Counted from the stretch's first letter, positions 1 to 6,489 are shown. The stretch: DNA of 6,489 nucleotides from Nitrospirota bacterium (GCA_005877855.1 VBOF01000083.1:1-6489), one strand, 5' to 3'. Made by a program: numbers and translations. Notes: a model not told the origin generated them from the sequence alone.

Positions 1-1508
1 CCGATTCGTTCGATGAGGGCTTGGAATCCAAGCGGCCGACGGTCCAGGTCGGGGATCCCTTCACGGAAAAGCTCCTGCTGGAAGCCTGCCTCGAGCTCAT
101 GGAGCAGGACCTGCTGGTCGGGATTCAGGACATGGGCGCGGCCGGTCTGACCAGCTCCTCCTGCGAGATGGCGTCGCGGGCCGGCACCGGCATGGAATTG
201 GAGCTGGCGAACGTGCCCCGGCGCGAGCCGGGCATGACGCCCTACGATGTGCTGCTGTCGGAGTCCCAGGAGCGGATGTTGCTCGTGGCAAGGCCCGGAC
301 GGGAAGGGGACGTCCTGGACATCTGCAAGAAGTGGGACGTGGATGCCGCGGTGATCGGCCGCGTCACGAACGATAGGTTCCTCCGGGTTAAAGAAAAAGG
401 GATGGTTGTGGCCCAGGTGCCAGCGCAGGCCCTGACCGAGGACGCCCCAAAGTATGAGCGGCCGGCGGCCGCGCCCGCCTATCAGGACTTCCTGCAATCC
501 CTCCAACTTGAACTGATCCCGGAGCCGACGGATTGCAACGCCGTGCTGGAGACGCTGCTGGCCTCGCCTACGATCGCCCACAAGGGCTGGGTCTTCGAGC
601 AGTACGACCACATGGTCCAGACCAACACCGTGATCCGCCCCGGGGCGGACGCGGCGGTCCTGCGGATTAAGGGCACAGACAAGGCCTTGGCGGTCACGGC
701 GGACTGTAACAGTCTCTACTGCGTGCTGAACCCGTACACGGGTGCCGCCAGCGCCGTCGCCGAGGCCGCGCGCAATCTGGTCTGCGTGGGCGCACGGCCA
801 CTGGCCCTCACCGATTGCCTGAACTTTGGCAATCCGGAACGCCCAGACACTATGTGGCAGTTCCTCCTGGCCGTTGAGGGCATCACCGACGCCTGCAAGG
901 CCTTGCAGATTCCCGTGGTGAGTGGGAACGTGAGCTTCTATAATGAAACCCGGGGGCTGTCGATCTATCCGACTCCGATCATCGGGATGGTGGGGCTGCT
1001 GGACCATGTCGAACGGGCCGTCTCCCAGGAGTTCAAAGCGGAAGGCGATGTAATCCTCCTCTTAGGGGAGACCGGCGAGGACCTCGGCGGGACCGAATAC
1101 CTCCGGGCGGTCCATCACCGGGAGCAGGGGACGCCCCCGGTCCTGAATCTCGAGCGCGAGGTCGCGCTGCATCGCGTCGTGCTGCAGGCAATCGAGCAGG
1201 GCCTGGTGCGGTCAGCCCACGATTGCGCGGAAGGGGGTCTGGCCGTCGCCCTCGCCGAATCGTGCCTGTCGGCCACGAACGGACCTCTGGGCGCGGAGGT
1301 CGTGCTGTCCGGTCACGGGCTGCGGGAGGACAGCCTCCTGTTCGGCGAGTCCCAGTCCCGCATTATTCTCTCGGTGAAATCGGCCGATCGTGAGAAAATA
1401 GTGGCGATGGCGGGGCATGAACGCGTGCCATGCTCGGTTCTGGGGTTCGTCAGCGGCCGACGGCTGATGATCTCCATCCGGGACGACCGGGGCCGAAAGA
1501 CCAGCGCC
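1..1508 (+). other. purL: PurL domain region (phosphoribosylformylglycinamidine synthase II, C-terminal two thirds)
   Basis: The encoded segment matches the small (~740-residue) PurL that works with PurS and PurQ. About 500 residues are visible, so roughly 220-240 N-terminal residues lie outside the window. Counting from base 21, the first AIRS-like half shows GIQDMGAAGL (34-43) and SESQERML (80-87). The second half begins near HKGW (187-190) and shows NFGNPE (268-273), SGNVSFYNE (301-309), the SAHDCAEGG motif (398-406) and LFGESQSR (440-447). These are the glycine- and acid-rich nucleotide/metal-binding motifs of the PurM/PurL superfamily. The domain ends abruptly after the strand GFVSGRRLMISI (475-486). 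The short C-terminal helix usually following in PurL (a pattern like dLpLeeLreaW) is absent, replaced by a charged stretch and then PurF. Whether the shortened PurL tail is tolerated is unknown. Confidence 0.93.
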
Positions 1509-2915
1509 ATCATCACTCCCGACAAATTCCACGACGAATGCGCTGTCGTCGGCGTGTACGGCCACAAGGAAGCGGCGAACCTCGCCTATCTCAGCCTGTA
1601 CGCCCTGCAGCACCGCGGCCAGGAAAGCTCCGGCATCGTCTCGAATGACGGTGATCAGTTCCATTGGGAAAAGGCCATGGGGCTGGTGGCCGACGTCTTC
1701 ACCAAGGACCGGCTGAAGCGCCTGCCCGGCCGCTCGGCGATCGGTCACAACCGCTACTCTACGGCCGGCTCCAGCGACCTGAAAAACGCCCAGCCGCTGG
1801 TCGTCAACTTCGCGTTCGGCAACCTCGCCCTGGCCCATAACGGCAATCTGATCAACGCCCAGATGCTGCGCAACGAACTGGAAGCCTACGGTGCCATCTT
1901 CCAGTCCACGTCCGACAGCGAGGTGATCATCCACCTGATCGCGCAGTCCCAAGAGAGCCTGTTACTGGATCGCATCTTCGACGCCCTGAACCAGGTCCGG
2001 GGCGCGTTCTCCATCACCCTGCTCACCGACAACGGGTTGATTGCCGCGCGCGACCCGTGGGGGTTCCGCCCCCTGTGCCTGGGGCGGATCAAGGAAGCCT
2101 GGGTCGTCGCATCAGAGACCTGCGCGTTCGACCTGATCGGCGCGGATGCCATCCGCGATATCGAGCCCGGCGAACTGATCCTGTTGGACGACAAGGGCCT
2201 CCACTCCTACCATCCCTTCCCCAAGGTCAAGCCGGCGATGTGCATCTTCGAGCACATCTACTTCGCACGCCCGGACAGCAAGATCTATGGGAACAACGTG
2301 TACGCCGCCCGCAAGGTGCTGGGCCGCCAGCTCGCCAAGGAATCCCACGTGCCGGCCGACCTCGTCATCGCGGTCCCGGACTCCGGTGTGCCGGCCGCTC
2401 TGGGGTATGCCGAAGGGGCGAACATCCCGTTCGAGCAGGGCCTGATCCGCAACCATTACGTGGGACGGACCTTCATCGAACCGGAGCAGCGTATCCGGCA
2501 CTTCGGCGTCAAGGTCAAGCTGAACGCCGTACCAGAGGTCCTGGAGGGTAAGCGGGTGGTTGTGGTGGACGATTCCATCGTGCGCGGCATCACGAGCCGC
2601 AAGATCGTTAAGATGATCCGCCACGCGGGGGCGAAGGAGGTCCACATGAGGATCTCGTCCCCCCCGATTATCTCGCCGTGCTTCTACGGGATCGACACGC
2701 CCACCAAGAAGGAGCTGATCGGCTCGACGCACTCGATCGAGGAGATCCGCAAGTACATCACCGCCGACTCGCTCGCCTACCTGAGCCTGGAAGGGCTCCT
2801 GGCTGCCGCGCCCGGCAACAGAGATCGCTACTGCAACGCCTGCTTCACCGAGAACTATCCCATTCCTTTCACCAAAGCTGAGGAAATGCAGTTGGGCCTA
2901 TTCGACCGTCCGTGA
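1..2915 (+). CDS. purL-purF: In-frame PurL-PurF fusion: FGAM synthase subunit II (5' truncated by window) joined to amidophosphoribosyltransferase
   Basis: One open frame enters from the left edge (first full codon at base 3) and stops with TGA at 2913-2915. It is interior at its left end: bases 3-59 already encode conserved PurL sequence (SFDEGLESKRPTVQVGDPF), so the TTG at 21 is not the start. Numbering residues from that TTG, residues 1 to about 496 are PurL and about 497-964 are PurF. Both are de novo purine enzymes in the cytoplasm: PurF makes 5-phosphoribosylamine from PRPP and glutamine, and PurL converts FGAR to FGAM using ATP and ammonia from PurQ. No stop, clear ribosome binding site or canonical PurF start codon lies between the two parts. 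PurL and PurF are usually separate adjacent genes, so this is either a true fusion by deletion or an assembly error. The two enzyme identities are very secure; the fused state is what the sequence shows but is not verified biologically. Confidence 0.93.
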   Translation, partial: DSFDEGLESKRPTVQVGDPFTEKLLLEACLELMEQDLLVGIQDMGAAGLTSSSCEMASRAGTGMELELANVPRREPGMTPYDVLLSESQERMLLVARPGREGDVLDICKKWDVDAAVIGRVTNDRFLRVKEKGMVVAQVPAQALTEDAPKYERPAAAPAYQDFLQSLQLELIPEPTDCNAVLETLLASPTIAHKGWVFEQYDHMVQTNTVIRPGADAAVLRIKGTDKALAVTADCNSLYCVLNPYTGAASAVAEAARNLVCVGARPLALTDCLNFGNPERPDTMWQFLLAVEGITDACKALQIPVVSGNVSFYNETRGLSIYPTPIIGMVGLLDHVERAVSQEFKAEGDVILLLGETGEDLGGTEYLRAVHHREQGTPPVLNLEREVALHRVVLQAIEQGLVRSAHDCAEGGLAVALAESCLSATNGPLGAEVVLSGHGLREDSLLFGESQSRIILSVKSADREKIVAMAGHERVPCSVLGFVSGRRLMISIRDDRGRKTSAIITPDKFHDECAVVGVYGHKEAANLAYLSLYALQHRGQESSGIVSNDGDQFHWEKAMGLVADVFTKDRLKRLPGRSAIGHNRYSTAGSSDLKNAQPLVVNFAFGNLALAHNGNLINAQMLRNELEAYGAIFQSTSDSEVIIHLIAQSQESLLLDRIFDALNQVRGAFSITLLTDNGLIAARDPWGFRPLCLGRIKEAWVVASETCAFDLIGADAIRDIEPGELILLDDKGLHSYHPFPKVKPAMCIFEHIYFARPDSKIYGNNVYAARKVLGRQLAKESHVPADLVIAVPDSGVPAALGYAEGANIPFEQGLIRNHYVGRTFIEPEQRIRHFGVKVKLNAVPEVLEGKRVVVVDDSIVRGITSRKIVKMIRHAGAKEVHMRISSPPIISPCFYGIDTPTKKELIGSTHSIEEIRKYITADSLAYLSLEGLLAAAPGNRDRYCNACFTENYPIPFTKAEEMQLGLFDRP
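1509..2915 (+). other. purF: PurF domain region (glutamine PRPP amidotransferase, Fe-S type)
   Basis: This part is a full-length PurF of the Bacillus subtilis type. The nucleophile cysteine is C507 (TGC at 1539-1541) in HDECAVVG, preceded by a propeptide-like IITPDKFHDE. Counting C507 as residue 1, the glutamine-site residues fall where expected: R72 in HNRYST, N101-G102 in AHNGNL and D126 in STSDSE. The type I phosphoribosyltransferase domain has the PRPP loop VVVVDDSIVRGIT at residues 846-858. Four cysteines fit the 4Fe-4S ligands of the B. subtilis enzyme: C741 (AMCIFEH), C887 (SPCFYG), and C938 and C941 (YCNAC). Mature length would be 458 residues, close to the family norm. In this class the short propeptide is removed autocatalytically to free the cysteine; here the residue before the cysteine belongs to a chain carrying all of PurL. 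ATG at 1467 (M483) is in frame and could act as an internal start, though no good Shine-Dalgarno precedes it. Confidence 0.95.
2912..2915 (+). promoter_or_regulatory. GTGA stop/start overlap (translational coupling)
   Basis: The GTG start of the phosphoesterase (2912-2914) overlaps the TGA stop (2913-2915) of the PurL-PurF frame. No Shine-Dalgarno sequence sits at normal spacing before this GTG, so ribosomes finishing PurF probably reinitiate here. This supports cotranscription of the two genes. The overlap is seen directly; the coupling is inferred. Confidence 0.7.
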
Positions 2916-3766
2916 TTGGGGGAACCGCGCGGATCAGCCGCCGATTCGTCCTCATCCTCGCCCTGGCCCAGCTTCTTGTGATCTACGCCTGGATCGTTGA
3001 GCCGCACTGGATCGAGGTCACGAGCCACGAGGCCTGGTTCAAGAGTCTTCCAGGGGAGTTCAACGGCCTGGTGATCGTCCATCTGTCGGACCTGCACATC
3101 CGGAAGTATGGCGCCCGGGAGCGGTGGGTCGTGGCGCGCCTGGCCGGATCCAAGCCCGGCGTGATTGTGATTACCGGCGATCTCACGCTGGAGGGGAGCG
3201 ATCCGGCGAGCATTCGGCAGTTCCTGACGGCCCTGCACGAGCTGAAGCCGACCTTCGGCATCTGGGCCGTCCTTGGCAACCACGACCACTGGTACCCGCT
3301 GGCCTCCGGCAAGGACGAGGTGCGGACGTTCTACAACAACGCCGGCGTCTCGCTTCTGGTCAACGAAGGAGGACGCCTCGGCCGGGGCCTGGACACCCTC
3401 TCGCTGATCGGCGTGGACGACCCCTTTTCGGGGTACGCCAACCTGGGCGAGTCGCTCAGAGGCATGCAGCGCACTCCATTCGCCGTCCTGCTCACTCACT
3501 CCCCGGAAATCTTCATGAGAGCCGACCTGATCAAGTTTGACCTCGTGCTGGCCGGCCACACGCACGGGGGGCAGGTCCGCCTGCCCGGCATCGGTGCGCT
3601 GTGGCTCCCCGCCGGCAGCGAACCCTTCGAGTCGGGGTGGTTTTACGGCCAGTACGCGCGGATGTACGTCACGCGGGGCATCGGGACCAGCATCCTGCCG
3701 GTCCGGTTGTTCTGCCGGCCGGAGATCGCTCTGATCACGCTCCGGCGCACCGAGCCGAAAAGGTAG
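2912..3766 (+). CDS. Membrane-anchored calcineurin-like metallophosphoesterase, YkuE/YaeI type
   Basis: The 284-residue product is a metal-dependent phosphoesterase. Its active-site motifs appear in family order: D60-x-H62 (LSDLH), GD at 89-90 (TGDLT), G122-N-H-D125 (LGNHDH), H196 (LTHSPE) and GHTHGGQ at 215-221. A basic N-terminus (R7, R10, R11) precedes a hydrophobic segment at about residues 12-29, so the enzyme is probably anchored with its catalytic domain outside the cytoplasm. The following EPHWIEVT stretch resembles B. subtilis YkuE, an exported metallophosphoesterase. SRRFVLI at residues 9-15 looks like a degraded twin-arginine motif. The GTG start is chosen because it overlaps the upstream TGA as GTGA and keeps the whole anchor; a GAGGA lies about 27 bases upstream, too far for a normal ribosome binding site, so coupled translation is likely. 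Substrate is unknown: YaeI-like enzymes have been linked to lipid or cell-wall phosphoesters, but nothing here fixes it. Confidence 0.9.
   Translation: MIGGTARISRRFVLILALAQLLVIYAWIVEPHWIEVTSHEAWFKSLPGEFNGLVIVHLSDLHIRKYGARERWVVARLAGSKPGVIVITGDLTLEGSDPASIRQFLTALHELKPTFGIWAVLGNHDHWYPLASGKDEVRTFYNNAGVSLLVNEGGRLGRGLDTLSLIGVDDPFSGYANLGESLRGMQRTPFAVLLTHSPEIFMRADLIKFDLVLAGHTHGGQVRLPGIGALWLPAGSEPFESGWFYGQYARMYVTRGIGTSILPVRLFCRPEIALITLRRTEPKR
3758..3763 (+). promoter_or_regulatory. Weak ribosome binding site for the BT1-family transporter
   Basis: AAAAGG ends 8 bases before the GTG at 3772 and overlaps the last codons of the phosphoesterase gene. It is a modest match to the Shine-Dalgarno consensus, and it supports the GTG at 3772 over the in-frame upstream ATG-type start at 3601, which would lie deep inside the phosphoesterase gene. 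Confidence 0.5.
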
Positions 3767-3771
3767 CCGCC

Positions 3772-5034
3772 GTGTCCCAGCCGTCACCGCCCGCGCAGTC
3801 GGAGATACGTCGGCTCATGATCTTTTTCGGTTTGGTCTACTTTGCCCAGGGGATCGGGCAGGCCGGCGGACTCATCAACCAGCCCTTGATGAACTATCTG
3901 AAGGCGCAGGGTCTGACGTCCGACCAGGTCGCGCAGTTGTTCGCGGTGTTGACTATCCCCTGGATCATCAAGCCACTCTACGGGTTGATCAGCGACTTGG
4001 TCCCGCTCTTGGGGTACCGCCGCAAGAGCTATCTGTTCCTCATGAACGGACTCGCCGCCGCGGGGTTTCTCTGGCTCACCGCGTTGCTGACGCCGCAATG
4101 GATCGTCGCGGCGCTGGTGCTGACGGCGCTCGGCATCGCCTCCTCGGATGTGCTGGTGGATGCCGTCATGGTTGAAAGGGGACAGCAGACCGGACAGATC
4201 AAACGGTTTCAGAGCCAGCAATGGATGTGGTTCAACATCGCGGCGATCACGACCGGCCTCCTCGGCGGCTGGCTGAGCGAAGCGCTCCCGCCGGCCGCAG
4301 CTCTCCATACAGCCGCGTTGATCACTGCCTGCGCGCCGGCGGCCGTGATGATCGCGACCGCCTTCCTGGTCCGCGAGGAGAAGACCGCCATCGACTGGAC
4401 GCGGTTCAAGGAGAGCACCGGGAGCCTCCTCTCCGCGGTCAAATCCCGGACGCTGTGGATCGTGGCCGGATTCCTGGCCTTCTGGAACTTCAGCCCCAGC
4501 TTCGGCACCCCCATGTACTACCACATGGTGGACAACCTGAAATTCGACCAAAATTTCATCGGCCAACTCGGCGCCGTTTCGTCGATCGGATCGGTGATCG
4601 GGGCGTTTGTGTTCAAGCGGTTTCTGGCCGGTCGCTTTTCGACCACCGCGCTCGTGTATCAGAGCATCCTGCTGGGCGCGATCAGCACCGTCGCGTACCT
4701 GTTCCTGGGGAACCGCCAGAGCGCTGTCATCCTGTCCTTCACCACCGGACTCATCGGCATGGTTCCGTTCTTGACGATGCTCAGCCTGGCGGCTGCGGCC
4801 TGTCCGCCGCATGCCGAGGGGTTCACCTTCGCCGCCTTGATGTCCATCTTCAACGGGGCGTCCCAGCTTTCCGCCTTATGGGGCGCGCACCTTTACGAGC
4901 ATGTGCTCGACAAGCAGATGGCGCCGCTTATTTGGACCTCCACGGCCTTCACGCTGGCGGCGTTTTTTCTGGTGCCCTTTTTGCCCAAGCTGGACGGACC
5001 GACGCCCAGCGGGGAGAGACCCGACGAGGCGTGA
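3772..5034 (+). CDS. BT1-family (folate/biopterin transporter-like) major facilitator membrane transporter
   Basis: The 420-residue product is a very hydrophobic, probably 12-helix inner-membrane carrier. BT1-type signatures are clear: IPWIIKPLYGLISD at residues 62-75 followed by GYRRKSY (81-87), then DVLVDAVMVERG (126-137) and CPPHAEGFTFAALMS starting at C344. A cytoplasmic loop rich in charge (about 200-220) splits the two halves. The GTG start 5 bases after the phosphoesterase stop is preferred: it follows a weak AAAAGG site, and an earlier in-frame start at 3601 adds an arginine-rich non-membrane tail that is merely the phosphoesterase gene read in another frame. ATG at 3817 (M16) is a fallback start and would still keep the first helix. 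Known BT1 members move folates, biopterin or S-adenosylmethionine in protists, plants and cyanobacteria; many bacterial members are uncharacterised. The substrate here is unknown. The gene ends 4 bases before the convergent acs stop. Confidence 0.85.
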   Translation: MSQPSPPAQSEIRRLMIFFGLVYFAQGIGQAGGLINQPLMNYLKAQGLTSDQVAQLFAVLTIPWIIKPLYGLISDLVPLLGYRRKSYLFLMNGLAAAGFLWLTALLTPQWIVAALVLTALGIASSDVLVDAVMVERGQQTGQIKRFQSQQWMWFNIAAITTGLLGGWLSEALPPAAALHTAALITACAPAAVMIATAFLVREEKTAIDWTRFKESTGSLLSAVKSRTLWIVAGFLAFWNFSPSFGTPMYYHMVDNLKFDQNFIGQLGAVSSIGSVIGAFVFKRFLAGRFSTTALVYQSILLGAISTVAYLFLGNRQSAVILSFTTGLIGMVPFLTMLSLAAAACPPHAEGFTFAALMSIFNGASQLSALWGAHLYEHVLDKQMAPLIWTSTAFTLAAFFLVPFLPKLDGPTPSGERPDEA

Positions 5035-5038
5035 CCGA

Positions 5039-6489
5039 TCAATCTTCCAGCGTGGAGATGTCGCCGGGATTCTGCCCGAGCTCCTTGGCCTTCAACACGC
5101 GGCGCATGATCTTGCCCGAGCGGGTCTTGGGGAGTGAGGGGACAATCTCGATCTCCTGAGGAACCGCAATCTTGCCCAGCTCATGCTTGACGTGATCCTT
5201 CATCTGTTGAATGAGTTCTGGCGATTCTGTAAACCCTTGCTTTAAGATCAGGAAGGCCTTGATCGACTCCCCGGCCGTCTTATGCGGCTTGCCGATGACT
5301 GCCGCCTCGGCCACCGCGGGATGGCTGACCAGGGCGCTTTCCACTTCGGCTGTCCCGATCCGGTTGCCGGCCACCTTGATCACATCATCAGCCCGCCCCA
5401 TGAAGAAAAAGTACCCGTCCTCGTCCTTCCGGCAGACGTCCCCGGCGGTGTAGCATCCCGGGATCGTATTCCAGTACACCTTGTACCGGTCAGGATCCTT
5501 GTAGATCGTCCGCAACATGGAGGGCCAGGGTTTCTTGATCACCGCAAAGCCGCCGGTATTGGGCGGGAGTGGCTTGCCTTCCCGGTCCACCACGTCGGCC
5601 TCGATGCCCAGGAAGGGCCGCGCCGCAGAGCCTGGCTTGAGCTTGGTGCAGGGAAGAGGGGTGATGAGGATCGCGCCGGTCTCGGTCTGCCACCACGTGT
5701 CCATGATGGGGAGCTTCCCGCCGGTGACGCGGTGGAACCACAGCCAGGCTTCGGGGTTGATCGGTTCGCCCACCGACCCCAGGATGCGCAGGCTGCTGAG
5801 GTCATGCTTCTTCGGCCACTCTTCGCCGTACTTCATCAGCAGGCGAATGGCCGTCGGGGTCGTGTAGAAGATCGTGACCCCATAGCGCTCGATCAGGTCC
5901 CACCACCGGCCCGGCGTGGGGTAGTCGGGCTTGCCTTCCGCCATCAGAATGGTCGCGCCGTTCAACAGCGGCCCGTAGACGATGTAACTGTGGCCGGTCA
6001 CCCACCCCGGGTCGGCCACGCAGAAGTATACGTCCTCGTCCTTGAGATCAAACACGAGCTTGGTGGTCAGGTAGGTGCCGACCATGTAGCCCCCGTGGAC
6101 GTGCTGGACCCCTTTCGGCTTGCCGGTCGTGCCGGAGGTATACAGGAAGTACAGGGGATCTTCGGCGTCCATCACTTCCGGCGCGCAGACAGCCTGTTGG
6201 TTGTTCAGCCAGTCGTCCCAGTCGAGCTCCTTGGGAGAGGAAAGCGTGATCCCAGGTTTCTGCCGCCGAACGACAACGACTTTTTCGATGCACGGGGAGT
6301 AGGCGACGGCTTCGTCCACCACCGGCTTGAGCGGCACGATCTTGCCCCGGTCAAACCCGACGTCGGCCGTGAGGATCACGCGGGGCTGGCTGTCCTCGAT
6401 CCGGCTGGCCAGGGCCGGCGCGCTGAAGCCGGAATAGACCACGGTATGAATGGCCCCGATGCGGGCGCAGGCCAGCATGGCCACGGTCT
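5039..6489 (-). CDS. acs: Acetyl-CoA synthetase, AMP-forming (N-terminal part beyond window)
   Basis: This adenylate-forming enzyme converts acetate, ATP and CoA to acetyl-CoA, AMP and PPi in the cytoplasm. The frame enters from the right edge and ends with TGA (TCA at 5039-5041). The GTG at 6482-6484 is internal, because VAMLACARIGA is conserved mid-protein Acs sequence; about 150 N-terminal residues are missing. Numbering from that codon: P-loop-like YTSGTTGKPKG (115-125), GEPINPEAW (239-247), DTWWQTETG (262-270), AGD with ATP-ribose-binding D349, GRADDVIKVAGNRIGTAE (363-380) and PKTRSGKIMRR (452-462). K458 matches the catalytic lysine that is acetylated in Salmonella Acs (K609); the D349-K458 spacing of 109 equals Salmonella D500-K609. 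The second tryptophan of DTWW (W265) corresponds to the residue that restricts the pocket to short acyl groups. The C-terminal tail is short (23 residues after the lysine). Propionate use cannot be excluded. Confidence 0.95.
   Translation of the reverse strand, partial: TVAMLACARIGAIHTVVYSGFSAPALASRIEDSQPRVILTADVGFDRGKIVPLKPVVDEAVAYSPCIEKVVVVRRQKPGITLSSPKELDWDDWLNNQQAVCAPEVMDAEDPLYFLYTSGTTGKPKGVQHVHGGYMVGTYLTTKLVFDLKDEDVYFCVADPGWVTGHSYIVYGPLLNGATILMAEGKPDYPTPGRWWDLIERYGVTIFYTTPTAIRLLMKYGEEWPKKHDLSSLRILGSVGEPINPEAWLWFHRVTGGKLPIMDTWWQTETGAILITPLPCTKLKPGSAARPFLGIEADVVDREGKPLPPNTGGFAVIKKPWPSMLRTIYKDPDRYKVYWNTIPGCYTAGDVCRKDEDGYFFFMGRADDVIKVAGNRIGTAEVESALVSHPAVAEAAVIGKPHKTAGESIKAFLILKQGFTESPELIQQMKDHVKHELGKIAVPQEIEIVPSLPKTRSGKIMRRVLKAKELGQNPGDISTLED

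Noticed and set aside
21..23. TTG as the start of the purL frame
   Set aside because: Codons upstream to base 3 encode conserved PurL residues (SFDEG), so the frame is simply cut by the window edge.
1212..1952. 246-codon minus-strand frame opposite the PurL-PurF junction
   Set aside because: It spans the junction without recognisable domain content and is antisense to well-conserved codons, so it gives no explanation of the fusion.
3601..3771. N-terminal extension of the transporter back to 3601
   Set aside because: It would overlap the phosphoesterase gene by 166 bases and encodes an arginine/proline-rich stretch with no family similarity, as expected of an out-of-frame reading.
2855..3787. 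310-codon open frame on the minus strand opposite the phosphoesterase
   Set aside because: No recognisable motifs and completely antisense to a gene with all catalytic motifs intact; a shadow frame of GC-rich codons.
3784..4812. 342-codon open frame on the minus strand opposite the transporter
   Set aside because: Composition is dominated by R, D, E, Q, H and G without domain motifs, and it lies fully antisense to a clear transporter gene; typical of a GC-rich shadow frame.
5025..5075. Intrinsic bidirectional terminator between the convergent genes
   Set aside because: No stable inverted repeat followed by a T-run was found by eye; the region is almost all coding.
6482..6484. GTG (minus strand) as the start of acs
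   Set aside because: It is the valine of the conserved internal VAMLACARIGA; the open frame continues to the window edge and about 150 residues of the family are still missing.

Overview
This window is almost entirely coding. The only gaps are 5 bp (3767-3771) and 4 bp (5035-5038). It holds four genes, and the first and last are cut by the window edges. The DNA is GC-rich, third codon positions are dominated by G and C, GTG is used as a start twice, and genes are packed with overlaps or very short spacers. The protein sequences resemble free-living Gram-negative-type bacteria. My best guess is the phylum Nitrospirota (a Nitrospira-like organism), from the general look of the PurF and acetyl-CoA synthetase sequences. 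That placement is an impression, not a demonstrated result.

Layout on the + strand. Bases 1-2915 are one uninterrupted reading frame. It starts inside PurL (FGAM synthase, small/PurS-PurQ-dependent type) and runs without a stop into a complete Fe-S-type PurF (amidophosphoribosyltransferase). The stop of this frame overlaps, as GTGA, the start of a membrane-anchored YkuE/YaeI-like metallophosphoesterase (2912-3766). Five bases later a 12-TM-type transporter of the BT1 (folate/biopterin transporter) family begins (3772-5034). These three genes look like one translationally coupled transcription unit. On the - strand, an AMP-forming acetyl-CoA synthetase (5039 to beyond 6489) converges tail to tail on the transporter.

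Function. PurF makes phosphoribosylamine from PRPP and glutamine (step 1 of IMP synthesis). PurL performs the ATP-dependent FGAR-to-FGAM amidination (step 4). The downstream phosphoesterase and BT1 transporter have no established role in purine synthesis. A folate link (10-formyl-THF is used by PurN/PurH) is a possible but unproven reason for the transporter's position. Acs activates acetate and is a separate unit.

The most unusual feature is the PurL-PurF junction. The last ~20-30 residues expected of PurL and the PurF start codon are both missing, yet the PurF N-terminal nucleophile cysteine and its short propeptide-like sequence are intact inside the chain. If real, PurF maturation at that cysteine would have to cut the whole PurL domain away, or leave the glutaminase inactive. 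An assembly error or a recent deletion are the main alternatives. No RNA genes, mobile elements, CRISPR arrays or convincing terminators were seen.
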